NCBI RefSeq assembly: GCF_001632365.1
Contig: NW_024468524.1
Coordinates: 552,090-616,089 of the forward strand
Length of the DNA stretch: 64,000 bases
DNA from: Laetiporus sulphureus 93-53
Taxonomy: Eukaryota > Basidiomycota > Agaricomycetes > Polyporales > Laetiporaceae
Direction of reading: 5' to 3'
Part shown: in pieces, positions 44,329-57,439 of the stretch
How the letters are laid out: each line of letters begins with the position of its first letter
Numbering within the stretch: the first letter of the stretch is position 1
The notes under the pieces: model-generated
Told to the model about the DNA's origin: nothing
Seen by the model: only the letters and a program-made list of their open reading frames with translations
The model's database searches: none
Translations under genes and position numbers: made by a program

Positions 44329-47300
44329 TGCATGGTCCGTAGCCGCTCTGCCGACGTCATTCCTCTCGTGCCACTATACCCCCGCATGGCACGGCATTGC
44401 ATAGCATGGATACTTCAGCATGACAGACCCTGGCCTCCTACTATGCGTACGCCCGTATAATTGTACTATATACGCCGACTACCGCTACGACACTGCGTGT
44501 TCGAATCGCTTATAATTCATCAAATTATTACTCCACTACCTCCGCTGTCGCTGTACGGCCCTGTAATAGTACCGATGTGTTTATACATACAACAGCCCTT
44601 TCTCGGGCGGTCTCATGGCCATTAGTGCTCGGTTCTGCGTTCTGCGCGGTTAGCGATATCGATTGCACGATGGTCAGCGTTATGGAAGTCGAAGATGAGA
44701 ACGTCGTGCGTGCTATGGCCGCGGACCTCGCGCAGTGCTAACGACGGCGATCAGTCAAGGAAGGGTGTCAGCCTTGCGACACTTCCGATTAATTTTTGTT
44801 TGCACATGAAAGTCCTGTGAATTGCAACGCCTAAATTGGCACGCCATTGCGCTGGCGAGCCGGGCTCGTCGTCTTGGATGCGTTCTCAGCGCTACATCCC
44901 CACACGCTCGCCTTCCTTCACCGTATATCCGGTTACTTTTCAGTCGGGAGAACGATACGAATATGTCATGGGCTCTGACGAGGCACGTTGGTGGCAGCGA
45001 CCTAAGCGGTTTCAGAGTGGGTAGCGCTGTCGTTGATCACTATGATGATGCCCTGGGCGGCGCGCTCTCATGGGCAGTGAGACGCCACTGGTCTTGTTCT
45101 CCCGTCAACCACGTTGACCCTGGCATTTTCGCTCCAATTTTCTCATCACATCAATTTTTTTTCGTTGCGGTCTGTGGCAGTGACATACATCTGCCTGCCG
45201 GAACGAATGGCCGAGGCCTCCCCACAGCTCACGAGGTTCGCAGGACTCTCACAGCGTATACGGGCGCGCTAGTAGGCCGGGCTAGCATGTTCCTCGCCCT
45301 GTCTTTAGCTTGCATTCCACCGTTCCGAACGGAGGTTCGCACACAGCTTTCGCTCTCCGTCCCAGTCCGTCTCAGGCTTATCGGTGGGCATCGTTCTCAG
45401 GCTCACCACTAAACTAATTCATGATCATCGTCTCTGTCTCCGCACCCGCCGCACCGCTAATGCCATTCCATCCGCGGCGGAGTTCACGTTCGTTTCAGGA
45501 CAAATCAGCTCGAGTGCGGCACGCGCACGGACTCCAACTCCCAGCCTCCAGCTCGCAACGGCATCAGCGTGGCAGGAAGGTTGCGGTCCAGGCCAGGCAC
45601 CCATGCGCCGCAGTGTGTGTTTGTTGACGTCGACGGAGCGTCACCGCAGAACAAAGGGTGTTGCAGCGCGATCTCACCGGTTTATAGTTCGTCTCGCACG
45701 AGAGGGTTTGCGATTCCATGCAGGCTCAGCGGGGAACTCACGCCGGACGATCCTTTGGAAACGGATGAGAGTTTCATTTGTTGCGGTGCGCTGGTTGCGC
45801 AGTCGCCCGGTTTTGGACACAAAGTCGGTGCTAAGAACTGATAAGACGATAGACGTGGCGGAGTCGGTTGAGATACGATACGATCAGTATTCACTCGCTA
45901 TATGCCAATTGGCAAAGTAAAGATTCCAGTTCGTCGCGCGCATGATCAACAACAATGCGAGCAAAACGCAATCGAGGCTCCCCCGCTCAAGACAACGCCC
46001 CTGCGAATGTTGAATAATGCCTCGCGCGTAGTGTCTCAGCGTACTCGACTCCAGCCTCCAACGCGTTATGAACCTGTGAAGCAGCGACGGCCTTTTAGAG
46101 TGGGATTACGGCTACCGGCCCGTATCACGTGCATTTCAGCGGACATCCTACCGCATCCTTGCGGCGGGGCACGCCTTCTGCAGAGCAGTTTCATGAGCTG
46201 GGAACGAATGTGGAGCGCGCCAAACATGGACGCGCACGCCGTGTGGTTCATAACAAACACTATATCGCATTCTGAAGACGCTTCATTACACTCAGAGCTT
46301 CTACTAGCCGCATGCATCGAATTGCAGAAGGTGAGCGCTTGAGCTTGAATGAACCTCCTTGCATGATCATTGCCGCTCGAACCCTTGACGTCGACTGACT
46401 TCCGAGCGGAACCACAACCGGGATGCCGCCCGGTCACATCGACAGCGACTTAGCTGATTTGTTGCTGTGATTTTTGCGATGATGATGATTTGGATTTGTC
46501 CTGTTCGCGATAGGTCATGTCAACTGATTTCCCCCGTGGGCCACCGGTGGATCACGCACAACTGACGCGGTGGCCCCGATGTGAACCGCATCCATCGATG
46601 CCCAGTGCACTGGGCCAACGCGACATGATGGCCCTTGTACGAGTGAAGCGCAGCATCGCCTGATGGCAACTGGCATATCTGAACCCTGACACAGGCCCGT
46701 GATTCAAATCATGATAGTGGAGCCGATGAGCTTGCGAACACTGCGAAGGTGGTTCGGTCGGGAGCTGTGTCATCGAAGACCAGGTCGGAATCCCACAGCA
46801 TGTAATTCAGACGCTGCATGAACAATCGCTCGTGCGGTGAGGCTCCCAAGCGAGGCAAATTCTCCCTTGCCGACGACGTGCTGCAACGTGTCGCGTAAGA
46901 AAAAGACTTCGGTCAATCTTCAGTCATATAATGTAAGAAGCCACCAGTGCCGCCCATCGCTTAATTCTGCACGATGACTGCACGAGGATCGGGGTTATTA
47001 CGAGGTGAACGTGTTCAGCGTTCGACCACGCATCACGATCGGATCGTGCCCCTCGAGAATAGGCGCACAACCCCGCATGCCGTACTACGGTGATCTGGTG
47101 ACTCAATATTTCGAATTGTGACTGCCATCCATACCTAGTTCCATGCAGTGAAGCGTTTTGCAGACGACTAGATACCGTACGGACGCTTTTCTTCTATGAA
47201 TGCTATCTATGAATTTATACCCTCATTTCTGAAAATACTCTGGGAACGTCGAAGGCGAATGGCACTATACAGAAGGTAAACGCCGTCGCCTGCCCGCAAG

Positions 47301-50270
47301 AGCTTGTAAGGCTGTGGAACATCCCAGACGCTGTCAACCAGTATGTGTATGTGTCATTGCGGATATCCACGATCGGAGAATACCAAAGCGGCAACTGTCG
47401 ACCGGAAGACGAGGTTCGCCTCGTTTGAAGCAACAAACCTACCGGCGGCGATCATGGATTTTGAGGGACCGGCCCGGTGATGTGCTTGTGCGTAGCCCAG
47501 CAAGCTGTGCGCTGGCGTACCCACGGTCCAATAATAACGCGCATGGCAGGCGTCACTGTGGCAGACGAGCTTCGGACCATGGTCGAGGGCGCATTCGCGG
47601 CGACGAATGGAAGAGAAGGCTGATAGGCCTGTATGTGTGAGAGCGGGCGGGCAGTGAGGCGACTGATATCTATCACATCAGCCACGGCCTTTCTGTTGAG
47701 CATCTGCAACCTAGATATCCGTATATTCACTTGAACCCCTGTCCGCAGATGTGAACCAGTTCCATCAAAGCCGACTTCCCCCGCATGTTCTTGAACAAGG
47801 ACCCGGCCAGACAGTTCGTTTACCCACGATGGTCGATACGAATGCATGATCGCCGTTGGACGAGGCCATCGAGAGCAGTCGTGCGTTGTCCAGGCGCAGA
47901 GCCGTGCGGAGGCGATACGCTGATGCTCACACAAAGAGATGAGGTACAGCCATTCAGGCGCCAACCGGGACTGGGAAAGTCTCATGCAGACACACGCTCC
48001 CAGCGGTTACCGGCCCAAACCCACGACAGTCAAGGAGGAATGCGCGAGGAGGCGCTACGCGAAGTACTCTAAGAGCACATGAATTCCTGAGGTCGATAAT
48101 TGGGGAATTGTAACCTGAGAAGTATTGCCCGAGTTCGTCGACTTGCTACGCGGTAAATCGTTTACGTTCGTGTCAGGCCCAGAGACATAACGGGTTATCA
48201 CCGTGCAGTCGGCACCGCGACGACAATGGGATGAGCAAGAGACATGAGACCTTGAGCCTTACGAAGCTCCCCATACAACAGCCATGAGAATCCTAGACGG
48301 AAGATTGAGGTGGCCGAGCGCTCGCCCATGCACGCCAGGGAAAAGCCACTGAGAGGCGCCAGCCGTTGGAATGACTACGCGCATTTGCTTGCAATCATTG
48401 CGAGAGGCCGGAGCTTGCTGAGCGCTGCATGGAAGGGCCGGTCGTGCGAAGCTCTGAGAAGGCATGCGCGGGAGCGCTCTGCGCACATCGCGGAGCTTCG
48501 CGACGAGCGCTGTGCGCGTGAGACGAACGAAGCTCCAGAGGCGGCGAGGTTGAGGAGCTGGGTGGAAACCGTATACACGACATGCAGCGACCGCGCAAAG
48601 GCTGTCGTGTTCAGTGCATAGCAGCTGACAGCCTCCCACACTTCATCATCGGACGCGCAACGTGCTGTTCCCATCCGTGAGCAGCGGTCGGCCTAACAGG
48701 GAGCAGCGATTTCCTAGTGTGCTCCACCGGACCCGAAGAGAATTGAGATACAAGGCAACGGAGATGAACAGTCAGTCGGAGGACACCAGAAGGGTTGGAT
48801 GAAGCGGACAGACTCCGTTGTCTTCCCATGTCTGCTGGAGCTCCATGGTGTTTGTTATTGCCCTGTTTGTACTTCGTGTACACGGCGCTATAGACTCGTT
48901 AAAGCTCTAGCCAAGCCCGTTCGAGCCGTTCCCAGACGATAGCGCTGCGCCCCTTGGCCAATGCGACAAACCTTGTTTCAGGGTTCAGAGCTGACTATAG
49001 TAGCGCGTCGGCTCCGGAGTCGATAAGCTCTGCGAAGAAGTCGACTCGAGGAGATCGGGCTCAATGGAATAGCGCAGCTGCACATCCGTGAGATTGAAAT
49101 GAATGGCTCGCCAGAGACTACGCCTTTGCAGGTTAGTACTGAGGAGGCTCAAGCCTGAAGCGCATGCTAGAGTCGGCACTGGTCAGCTGCGATGGTCATG
49201 GCGATGTAACATGGGAAGAAGGAATGCAGGGAGTGGGTCGTTCCGCCTTGATGTGGCTAACATCCGCCACCATACGTACATCAGGAAGATGAAGTGCTGA
49301 ATAACTACACTGTGATGTTCCTGATATCTGTGCATCTATGCATTCGGGTCAGCGGGTATAGCAAGCTCCGGGCTTGCCTCTAAGGACACGGTGGTATTGC
49401 CACCGAAGCGTGGAATGCTTGATCGCGGTTTGAGTGCAGTAGCTACTGCCTTTGACGACTTTTGAGCGTGGCGGTGATATTGTGATTCATAATAAGTGTG
49501 CGTTATATGTTCGAGAAGCCATAGCAAAAGATGAGCCCGTAATACATGGTTGCGGTGACTTGTGACCGTCTTTTGAAAACCGGCTCGAATAGTGTTGAAT
49601 CTTGTCCGTTGCGTATAGCTCTACCGAAATGATAGTCTTCCATTTCGTCACTCATGAATTCTTCACGTAAAAGCCGAGCATGCATAATATACGACAGGGG
49701 CGTGAAGATGGAATACTGAAACGAGTGAACAGCGCTGTGGCTGAAGAGGACCTGGCAGGAGCACGCGCACGGGCGCGCTATATGCAAGCGAGTACCGCAG
49801 CGGTGCTGCACGTTTGAGTACCGCATAGATCACCGTACAAAATCGTTTGGCAGTCTTCAACGTCTCCTCTCTGCGCCCATCATCTTCATCGCTTTGCTCG
49901 AAAACAGCGAGAAATCTCACAATTTTTCTCCACCGCGCTTCATCTCCGTCCTAGTGCGAACCCTCGGACAAAGCATGCGTTCATCGCCTCCGCTTCATAA
50001 AAGGAATCCGCATCATTACACTATCGGAAAATGCTTCGCTTCGCGCAGAGATGGGCTCGTTCGCTCGGCCGGGGTCCATACCTAGATGCACGGAAGCGAT
50101 TGTAGGACGTGGCTGATGCGAAGCTGAGGCGTGGCTGCAGTGTGGCGGAAGTACACGGGACGGCCAGCTCCGCCAAGTCGGAATTGGGGAACCACCACGC
50201 CCCGACTAGGATATCGTTCGCGTAGCTTTCCCATCGCTCCCATCGCTCCTTCCTGCTACACATCACCATC
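44329..50270. other. 6-kb region without recognised gene
   Basis: The longest gene-poor interval of the window. ORFs of 60-196 residues exist on both strands (44822-45412 plus, 45384-45920 plus, 47452-47985 minus, 48310-48621 plus), but none shows a known domain. Minus-strand frames between about 46.5 and 48.0 kb contain short coding-like stretches in different frames (for example a WDVPQPYKLL-like stretch near 47.3 kb), which could be remnants of a decayed gene. The final 300 bases should be the ATPase promoter; a TTTGCTC, similar to yeast copper-response elements, lies at 49893-49899. Confidence 0.4.
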
Positions 50271-53200
50271 ATGGCCGGCTCCTGCTGTGGCGGACGAGCT
50301 GAGGCAGGCGCGATTGACAATCAGACGGTTTTTAGGAACGCAGACACCGAAATCTCCCAGAATCGGTGTCATTCTGAGCAGTCTGAGTTACAGCAGATCG
50401 ATTCTTGCTGTGCTGGAAACACCTGCGGTTGCGATGGTGAGTTGGGATGTCGCGCCCAATACTGCTGAAAACATGATTCGTATGTCGCGACTGAACACGG
50501 CGATCGCTCTGGTTAGATTCCTGCTTGGATCAGCTTGCAAGGGCTATCTGTGCCAATGATGCTGGTCACATTCACGATCATGATGACAAGAGCGAAGCAC
50601 TGAACGACTTTGTGAGCGATTGCACTACCTGCTGCGGGTATTCGGAGCAGAAGGACCACAATGGTAAGCACTGTGGCCTTTCGAGTCCTTTTTATCATTG
50701 ACCGACACTTCTCGATTCAGATTCCCATATTTCGTCCGAAACTACTTCGCAACACGATGAACACCAGCACAAGATCGCTGAAGGAAGTCCCATTATCGCT
50801 CACGTCCATACCAAGGACGATGCTTGTGCGCATATAGGCCTGCGGAGGCGACATGCCAACCGCACCGGCCCCGAAGCGACTCAGGCCGACCTCCCTACTG
50901 AGGCATGTGGCCAGCACAAGTCGTTCGCTCGCAAGCGCTATCAAGACACGCTCGCTGCGTTCGGGTGCATCTGCAAGGCCATGCTCGCCCACGGCTTGCA
51001 ATCCTGCTGCACCACCCAGCACACGCATAAGAGCCGCTCGACTTCTCGACTCGCACGTTCATCGCGCTCCCAGTATGCGTCTTCTATCGCTTCAATCAAG
51101 AGCCGTCGTTCCGTGGACTCTTGCTGCAAGGACAGTCATTGCGGCGAATGCGACGAGAAAGGATGCAAAGATAACACGGCTCTTCATTCTTGCTCCTCAA
51201 TCGACTCGTGCTGCAGGAGTGGACACGATACATCCCACGAATGTGCGGACAGTTGCGGGGAGAAACACGCTAGTACCATCGCAGGCATCGAAGCGACAAC
51301 GCTGGAGGAAGGACTTGGCGTCCCGAACGAGCACGCAGTGCTCGCTATCCGCGGGATGACATGCACAGGCTGCGAGAACAAAGTCATCCACGTCCTGCGC
51401 GCGATCCCCGCAATCTGCAATATCAAGACGAGCCTCGTGCTCTGCCGCGCCGAGTTCGATTTCGATAACAGTGCAGCGGAGCTGCAAGCCCTTGTGCAGC
51501 TGATCGAGAAGCGTACAGGGTTTTCGGTGGAGAACGTCGGTGCGGGTTCGACACGGGCGCTGTGTCTGAGCGTGGACAAGTCGCAGTGCGGAGCCTTCGT
51601 GAAGATGCCTCTGCCGCATGGAGTTGAGAAGACCGTGCGGGCGGACAAGAACACTGTGAGGGTTGTCTACGACCCCCGAGCCATCGGAGCTCGTGACATC
51701 ATCGCGTGCTACTCTGCCTTCTCCCCGCTGCTCGCTCCGGAGCCCCGCGATCCTGGCATCATCGCCGGTGTTAAGCATATCCGGACGCTTACCGCGCGTA
51801 CCGTGAGCTCCGCCCTTCTCACCATCCCGGTGCTCATCATGGCGTGGGCGCCACTTCCTGCGCATCCGCGCGCGTACGCGGTCGCGTCACTGGTGCTGGC
51901 GACCGTCGTGCAGACGGCAATCACAGGTCCGGTGTATTTCGGCGCGTTCAAGAGCTTGTTTTTCTCGCGGATCGTGGAGACGGATCTACTGATCGTGCTC
52001 AGCACGACGGCTGCTTACGTATACTCCGTCGTCGCATTCGCGTTTGAGATGATGGGACGTTCGCTTGCGTCCGGCGAATTCTTCGAGACCAGCACGCTGT
52101 TGGTGACGCTTATAATGCTCGGCCAGCTGGTCAGCGCGTTCGCACGCCAGAGGGCTATTGAAGCTATCTCCATCCGCTCTCTGCAGCAGAACATCACGAC
52201 GTTGGTCTATGCCGATGGAAAGGAGGAGGACGTAGATGCGCGTATTTTGCACTATGGCGACCTCTTCAAGGTGCTGCCTGACTCGGCTATCATTACGGAC
52301 GGGATCGTGCGCTCTGGGAACAGCGAGGTCGACGAATCGATGATGACAGGCGAGTCCCGTCCCGTCGAGAAGACGGCCGGTAGCAATGTCATTGCGGGCA
52401 CGCTGAACGGATCCGGCATTCTGTACATCGAGGTTGAGCGTCTGCCCGGGGATAACACCATCAGCGACATAGCAGAAATGGTGGACGACGCACGATTCTC
52501 GCGTGCGAAGGTGCAAGCGACCGTTGACCGCATCTGCGGCTGGTTCGTGCCCGTCGTACTCTCCATCGCGATCGTCACGTTCCTTGTCTGGCTCGCGGTT
52601 GGACTTGCGGTGCGCAAGCGATCCGGGGGCGAGGCTGCCGTGACGGCGTTGACGTACGCAATTGCTGTGCTGGCTATTTCCTGCCCGTGTGCGATAGGTC
52701 TGGCTGTGCCGATGGTTATATTGATTGCTGGCGGAGTGGCCGCTAAGCAGGGCCTTGTGTTCAAGGCTGCAACGACTATCGAATCTGCGCGGAAGATCAC
52801 ACATGTTGTGTTTGACAAGACGGGAACCTTGACTCAAGGAAGTCTCTCGTTCATGACCAGTGAGATCTGCGATGTCCCCGGCATGGACGTGGGTTCTGCT
52901 GTGGTTGAGTTGGCCAAGTCCAGCAGGCACCCTGTTGCACGTGCCGTAGTTGAGCATCTTGTGGCCTCTGGGGTGCTTGGAGCCGTTCAAATGAACGATG
53001 TCGAGATAGTTACAGGCCAAGGTATTCAGGGCAAGTTGTCTGGTGCGATGCTGCGCGGAGGCAGCGCTCGCTGGCTGGAGGTCGAGCAGCATTCGCTTGT
53101 GCTTCCTCTACTTCTCAAGGGCCTGACGACGTTTTGCGTGACTTACGACGGCCAACTGATTGCCGCATTTGGCCTTGAAGATGCCCTTCGTCCCGAGGCC

Positions 53201-53749
53201 CGTCTGGTGATGGACAAGCTCAGGCTTCGTAATATCAATGTGTCTATCCTCAGTGGCGATCACCTATCTGCAGTGGAGAAGGTCGCATCGGCGTTGGAAG
53301 TGCCTGCAGAACGGGTGAAGGCTGGGTGCATGCCCGCAGACAAGCAAGCCTACATCAAGGAGCTCACGCGCAAGGGAGAGAAGGTGCTTTTCTGTGGCGA
53401 CGGGACGAACGACGCAGTCGCCCTTGCACAGGCTGACATCGGCGTGCACTTGCACACCGAAGGAGGCTCTGGCTTCGCGGCATCCAGCGCGGCAGACGTG
53501 GTGCTCCTTCACCCGTCGCTTGACGGTATACTTGCTTTGTTCCAGCTTTCAGAGGCGGTGAATCGGAGGATCATGCTGAACTTCGCGTGGTCGGCCGTGT
53601 ATAACCTGGTCGCCATCCTGTTTGCTGCGGGTGCTTTCGTCAACGCGCGCATCGCACCTGCGTATGCCGGTCTTGGCGAGGTTGTCAGCGTGTTGCCCGT
53701 GGTGCTAGTCGCTGTGCAGTTGAAGTGGTTCAAGCCGGCTGAGTGCTGA
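50271..53749 (+). CDS. P1B-type heavy-metal ATPase with Cys-rich N-terminus (copper/cadmium exporter, PCA1/CrpA-like)
   Basis: ATP-driven export of Cu+ or Cd2+ across a membrane. Three exons (50271-50436, 50517-50663, 50721-53749) encode 1113 residues. The first 300 residues are an extension rich in Cys and His: CC pairs (AGSCCGG, DSCCAGNTCGC, DCTTCCG, SCCTTQ, DSCCKDSHCGEC, DSCCRSGH) and HIHDHDD/HDEHQH clusters. A single heavy-metal-binding domain with GMTCTGC follows near 315. The ATPase core has TGES near 647, the P1B channel motif CPC (AISCPCAIGLAVP) near 757, DKTGT near 802, the nucleotide-binding His-Pro (SSRHPVARAV) near 839 and GDGTNDAVAL near 996. All catalytic motifs are intact. The Cys-rich head resembles fungal metal-resistance pumps rather than the secretory Ccc2 pump, which has several ordered metal-binding domains. 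Metal specificity is inferred. Confidence 0.94.
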
Positions 53750-54107
53750 GAGATGAGTCGGTGAAGACGGTCACGTACGACTCTCAATTCTTTCCTGGTC
53801 AGCGATAGACAGTCTTCTGTGAGGTGAAATAGAAATAATTAACATGTATTGAATTTCTGTGTTTGTTATGTATGATATGACGAGCAAGGGAGAATCATAT
53901 CCGTTTGTTTTGCTGCAATGAAGTTCGTTCGCTGAAGGTCACTAAGTCATTGAGTTGCCTTTCTCGGCATGTAGCGGTGGCGTGCGCAGGGTGGCACAGC
54001 CACCGCACCTATGAACGAACTCCACAAACTAATCATGAAACGGCGACTGTCCTCACGACGATATACTACTGTCTTAGCAAAAACTGGCTTATTATATTCG
54101 CGCGTTG
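53750..54107. other. Intergenic region between the ATPase and TMEM170-like genes
   Basis: 358 bases, AT-rich in its first 130 bases, probably the ATPase 3' end followed by the next promoter. Nothing else is recognised. Confidence 0.5.
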
Positions 54108-54966
54108 ATGCGTTCTCGAGCAGCGCATCTGATCCCTGAGCAAGGCGTATCGTCGTCCGGCAATACTCCATCATCATGGCCATCACTCTACAACTGGGTC
54201 ATCGAGGTCTGGCCAATCGAGAACAGAGCACCTGTGCAACGTGGAGGATTTTATCTCTCTGACGCGCATGGTGAGTCGTGTCTGCCTTATTGTAGCAGAT
54301 GCGTGTCAAATCTCATAATTACCACTGCCAGAAATATTCCGGTTCACATTGTACTGGACGCTGATATTTTACATGCCCGCATATATCCTGTGTGGTATAT
54401 ATGCGTTCTTTAACGTCTCCTTCCCGCCTAAACGAGAGAACCGAGAAACATATCGTGCGCGACCGACGTTTAACCTCCCGTTCACATCCTTCGGTGCCGC
54501 CCCGACGATCACAGTCAACGAAATTCCAATGACACCGCGCTCTATGATTCCTCCTGACCAGAACCGCCCACTTGATGCCGATGCGATGGCTGCGCTTGCA
54601 CACTACCGCGCGCGCTTGAAGCCCAACGAGCGGAGGTCTCGCCTGACTTTTGCCTTTCTCATCTTCATCACATTCACCGCGCTATCACTCGCTGGGGCTG
54701 TGATAGGCTCGGCAATCGTCGGATACGTCCTTGCCGGTGTTTACAAGGCTGGCCACTTCAATATGACTACGTGAGGAGAACGTTGGATTCCTAGTGCTCG
54801 TTCCATATGCTGACTGCTGTTGGTTCGCAGGTGGATGCCGTTTCTCGCAGGCCTGCTGCAAACGCTCGTGGGTTTCCTTGGGTGCGCCAGTCCTCTGACA
54901 TGTCCATCCGTTCGTGCTACTAACAATGTATGCAGATTATGGCCCACAATCGTGGACATCATATAA
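54108..54966 (+). CDS. TMEM170-family integral membrane protein
   Basis: Four exons. The first gives MRSRAAHLIPEQGVSSSG and a soluble head ending GFYLSDAH. After an intron, EIFRFTLYWTLIFYMPAYIL forms the first membrane helix, followed by a cytosolic loop with FNLPFTSFGAAPTITVNEIP. Then come RLTFAFLIFITFTALSLAGAVIG and AIVGYVLAGVYKAGHFNM, and in the last two exons WMPFLAGLLQTLVGFLG and LWPTIVDII at the very C-terminus. The (F)RFTLYWTLI start, the VYKAGHFNMTTWMP stretch and the GLWPTIVDII end are the TMEM170 pattern. Human TMEM170A shapes ER and nuclear envelope membranes; a similar role here is inferred. The start at 54108 is the first ATG of this frame. Confidence 0.82.
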
Positions 54967-55336
54967 ACATGTTCTTGATCAGCCATCTGCACTCACAATC
55001 GGGTATATGCTCTGACTTTAGATACCTCCTCTCGCTGCTTATACCCTCGCCGGTTGCGTATTGTAAATTTCTAATGTTTATGTATAGCGATAGAACTAGA
55101 TTTTCGCGAGAGCAGTGGACGATCGACGAGGAATGTCTAGCGCGGGAGACAGTCAAGGAGAAAGACTGCCGGTTTCAGCAAGCATCTCATTTTTGAGAAT
55201 GTGCGCAAATATCAAATCAAATGGTTGCATGAACATAAGCCATTGAACACTGTTCCCATTGAATACTGTTTAGTCACAGTACACTTGCTTTCAAGATCTA
55301 TATCACAATACTCATGACGGTGAGCTGTTCTTTGAG
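54967..55336. other. Convergent 3' intergenic region
   Basis: Lies between the TMEM170-like stop and the stop of the first secreted-protein copy. No gene is recognised. Confidence 0.5.
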
Positions 55337-56260
55337 CTAGTCGCAGAACGTGATTGCAAGATTTTCCTACAACGGTGTCAGTCTGAAGAATGCTCATATC
55401 GTTTCGCAACTGGCTCACGTTATTAGCAGAGCACCCAACTTGTACCCAAGTGTCGCCGGAATGGTGGAAGGCGGTGCCGCAGTCCGCGCTCTTGCCTGAG
55501 GACAGATCGTATGTGGAATCTCAGGTCCCAGAAAATGTTAATATAGTCACTCACAGTCTGCTCCAGCACCGTCACAGCCGCCGTAGTAGCTGAAGCCTCC
55601 GTTGTAAGGACGAAAGAATCAACGACGAAATACGATGCTCCTTACCCAAAGCCGCTGGTCACATGGAACTCATGCCTATCATACAAAGGTCCGCGTCAGT
55701 GCCCGAACGTTTGATTCGGGAATTCCAGCGTCACTGACGGATAGACCAAGGATATATCGGTACTGCTCCTCCCATTCTCGAGCGTCGTCTCGACCAGCGT
55801 ACAGCCCTCTCCATTATTGCCGCAGTTACCTTCCGGCCAACACTTGAAGTGAGCGACACATGGCTGGGTATGAAAATATGCTTACCGGTCTGAAGATAGC
55901 TATGCACAATTGCATCCGTTATTTCAAAGAGCATTTAAGCGCATACTAGGCGGCTTACGCAATAGCACCGATGAGCGGTCCGTTGCTGGTATAGGCACCG
56001 CCGGTAGATAAGACAGCCCCGTTTTCCGCCCTCAGGTACGGCTACATGAGTAGAGTGTCACTGTTTGCTCGCTCAAGATATGCATGTTAGCTGACAGTGC
56101 CATAACCGCATCTGTGGAGTGAAAGGCCATCAGCAAGCAATATCAAGATCCCCATAGCTGCCGCTGACCTATTTGTGAAGGTAACGGTGTGCGTCTCAGC
56201 ATTGGCTGGTATCAATCCTATAGCGACTGTAAGAAAAGCAGCGACCACGTTGAAGAACAT
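55337..56260 (-). CDS. Small secreted Cys-rich 'glycopeptide' family protein, copy 1
   Basis: A family of about 140-150-residue secreted proteins common in wood-decay Agaricomycetes, often annotated 'glycopeptide'; biochemical role unknown. A signal peptide (MFFNVVAAFLTVAIGLIPANA) precedes ETHTVTFTN. Family blocks follow in successive exons: CGYGT, PYLRAENGAVLSTGGAYTSN, GPLIGAIA, YLQTG, NCGNNGEGCTLVETTLENG, HEFHVTSGFG, YYGGCDGAGADC, SADCGTAFHHSGDTWVQVGC and ENLAITFCD. Eight Cys in the mature protein are conserved among the copies, suggesting four disulfides. The CGYGT exon (56096-56111) is 16 nt and the YLQTG exon (55886-55899) is 14 nt. The intron before HEFHV starts with gtcagt. A TATAAAA box on the minus strand at 56346-56340 sits about 80 bases upstream. 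All exons keep frame, so the gene looks functional. Confidence 0.82.
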
Positions 56261-57439
56261 AGCGGGATTCGTGGCGATAGGTGCGCTGCGATATCTGCAA
56301 CGACGATTGAACCTTCAGAAACTTGGGTTGCTACCCAGCTTTTATAAACAGGATCAGAACGATTAGGTCACCCGGCAACGGCAACCTTCCAGATCGGCGG
56401 GTGTGTAACGTGCAATGGCACTGCGTGGTCGTTTTTTTAATTGAGGTAGGGCGATTTCCAAAATAATCCAGTGGCATCGGTTATATATTCGTATGTCGCG
56501 ATGGATCGTGACTGACGTGCTAAAGATGGCTTGAATCAGACAAATTGCATCCGGACGACTCGTTAGGGAGCATGGATGCACATTGACGGCCAAGTGTAAG
56601 AGTCACTCTCGCGGCTACTTAGGCGTTCTGCTTCCTAACGTTCGGCAGTATCATTATTCAAAAGCGCTTCTGTATTACCTTCGCAACACAGCACCCTTGA
56701 GGAAGCACTGTGGACTTTCTCGACATGCGGATTTCAAAAAGCTTGCTCTACATTTAGTCAAATTTGACGGAAAGTAGCGCCGTAGACAGCATGCAGGTCG
56801 ACACGACTTCTCGAGTCGGAAAAGCATTGTAGATTTGTGCGATAAGCTGAATATCGCCGACAGACTAGTACATATCTTGCCAGGAAGCCGAGGTCAAGGG
56901 GGATAGCAGCTTTTATCGAATACAAGGTGACCACGTACGATCATATATGACGTCTTGCATATGCTTTTGCATTCATCATGAGATGTATCACCGGTGCTGC
57001 CATCACGCACTTTGTCATTCTCCGCCTTCAGCTGACTTCTTGCAGCAGTTGGGCATCGGTGAGAGCAGAGATGACATCCTTGACGTTTACTAAGCGTCGT
57101 TTCTATAGGGCTCAAGATCAGCATCTGTGAGGCTCATAACCTTTCGAATTGCATCGACGAGAACACCATGCGATCCCGGCCTTTGTATAGATTTTGGGCA
57201 TCAAGGTATCGTTGAGTAAATGCGTGTACATTCGTTCGCAGGGATGCGTTCTTCTTGCTGAATATGTAGCACGCGCTGACACACCGAGCAGGGAGGGCCG
57301 AGAACACGAAATTTCGTGAGCATCAGCTTCTGCAGGATACTAATGATTTGACTGGCTGTCGCCGTATAGTAGTGTTGCACTACGTAACGACTTATACTAG
57401 CAGATGCCCACGTCGAGAGGATTGGTATAAACGGTCCAA
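56261..57439. other. Spacer between secreted-protein copies 1 and 2
   Basis: 1.2 kb. It holds the TATA box of copy 1. No further gene is recognised; ORFs are below 90 residues and lack family resemblance. Confidence 0.5.

Noticed and set aside
44822..45920. Two plus-strand ORFs of 196 and 178 residues in the gene desert
   Set aside because: No domain, no compositional signature and no splice continuation was found; they are no longer than expected by chance in GC-rich DNA.
51986..53092. Long minus-strand ORF of 368 residues opposite the heavy-metal ATPase
   Set aside because: It lies wholly antisense to the catalytic core of a well-supported gene and reads as low-complexity His/Arg/Leu-rich sequence, the expected shadow of GC-rich codon use.
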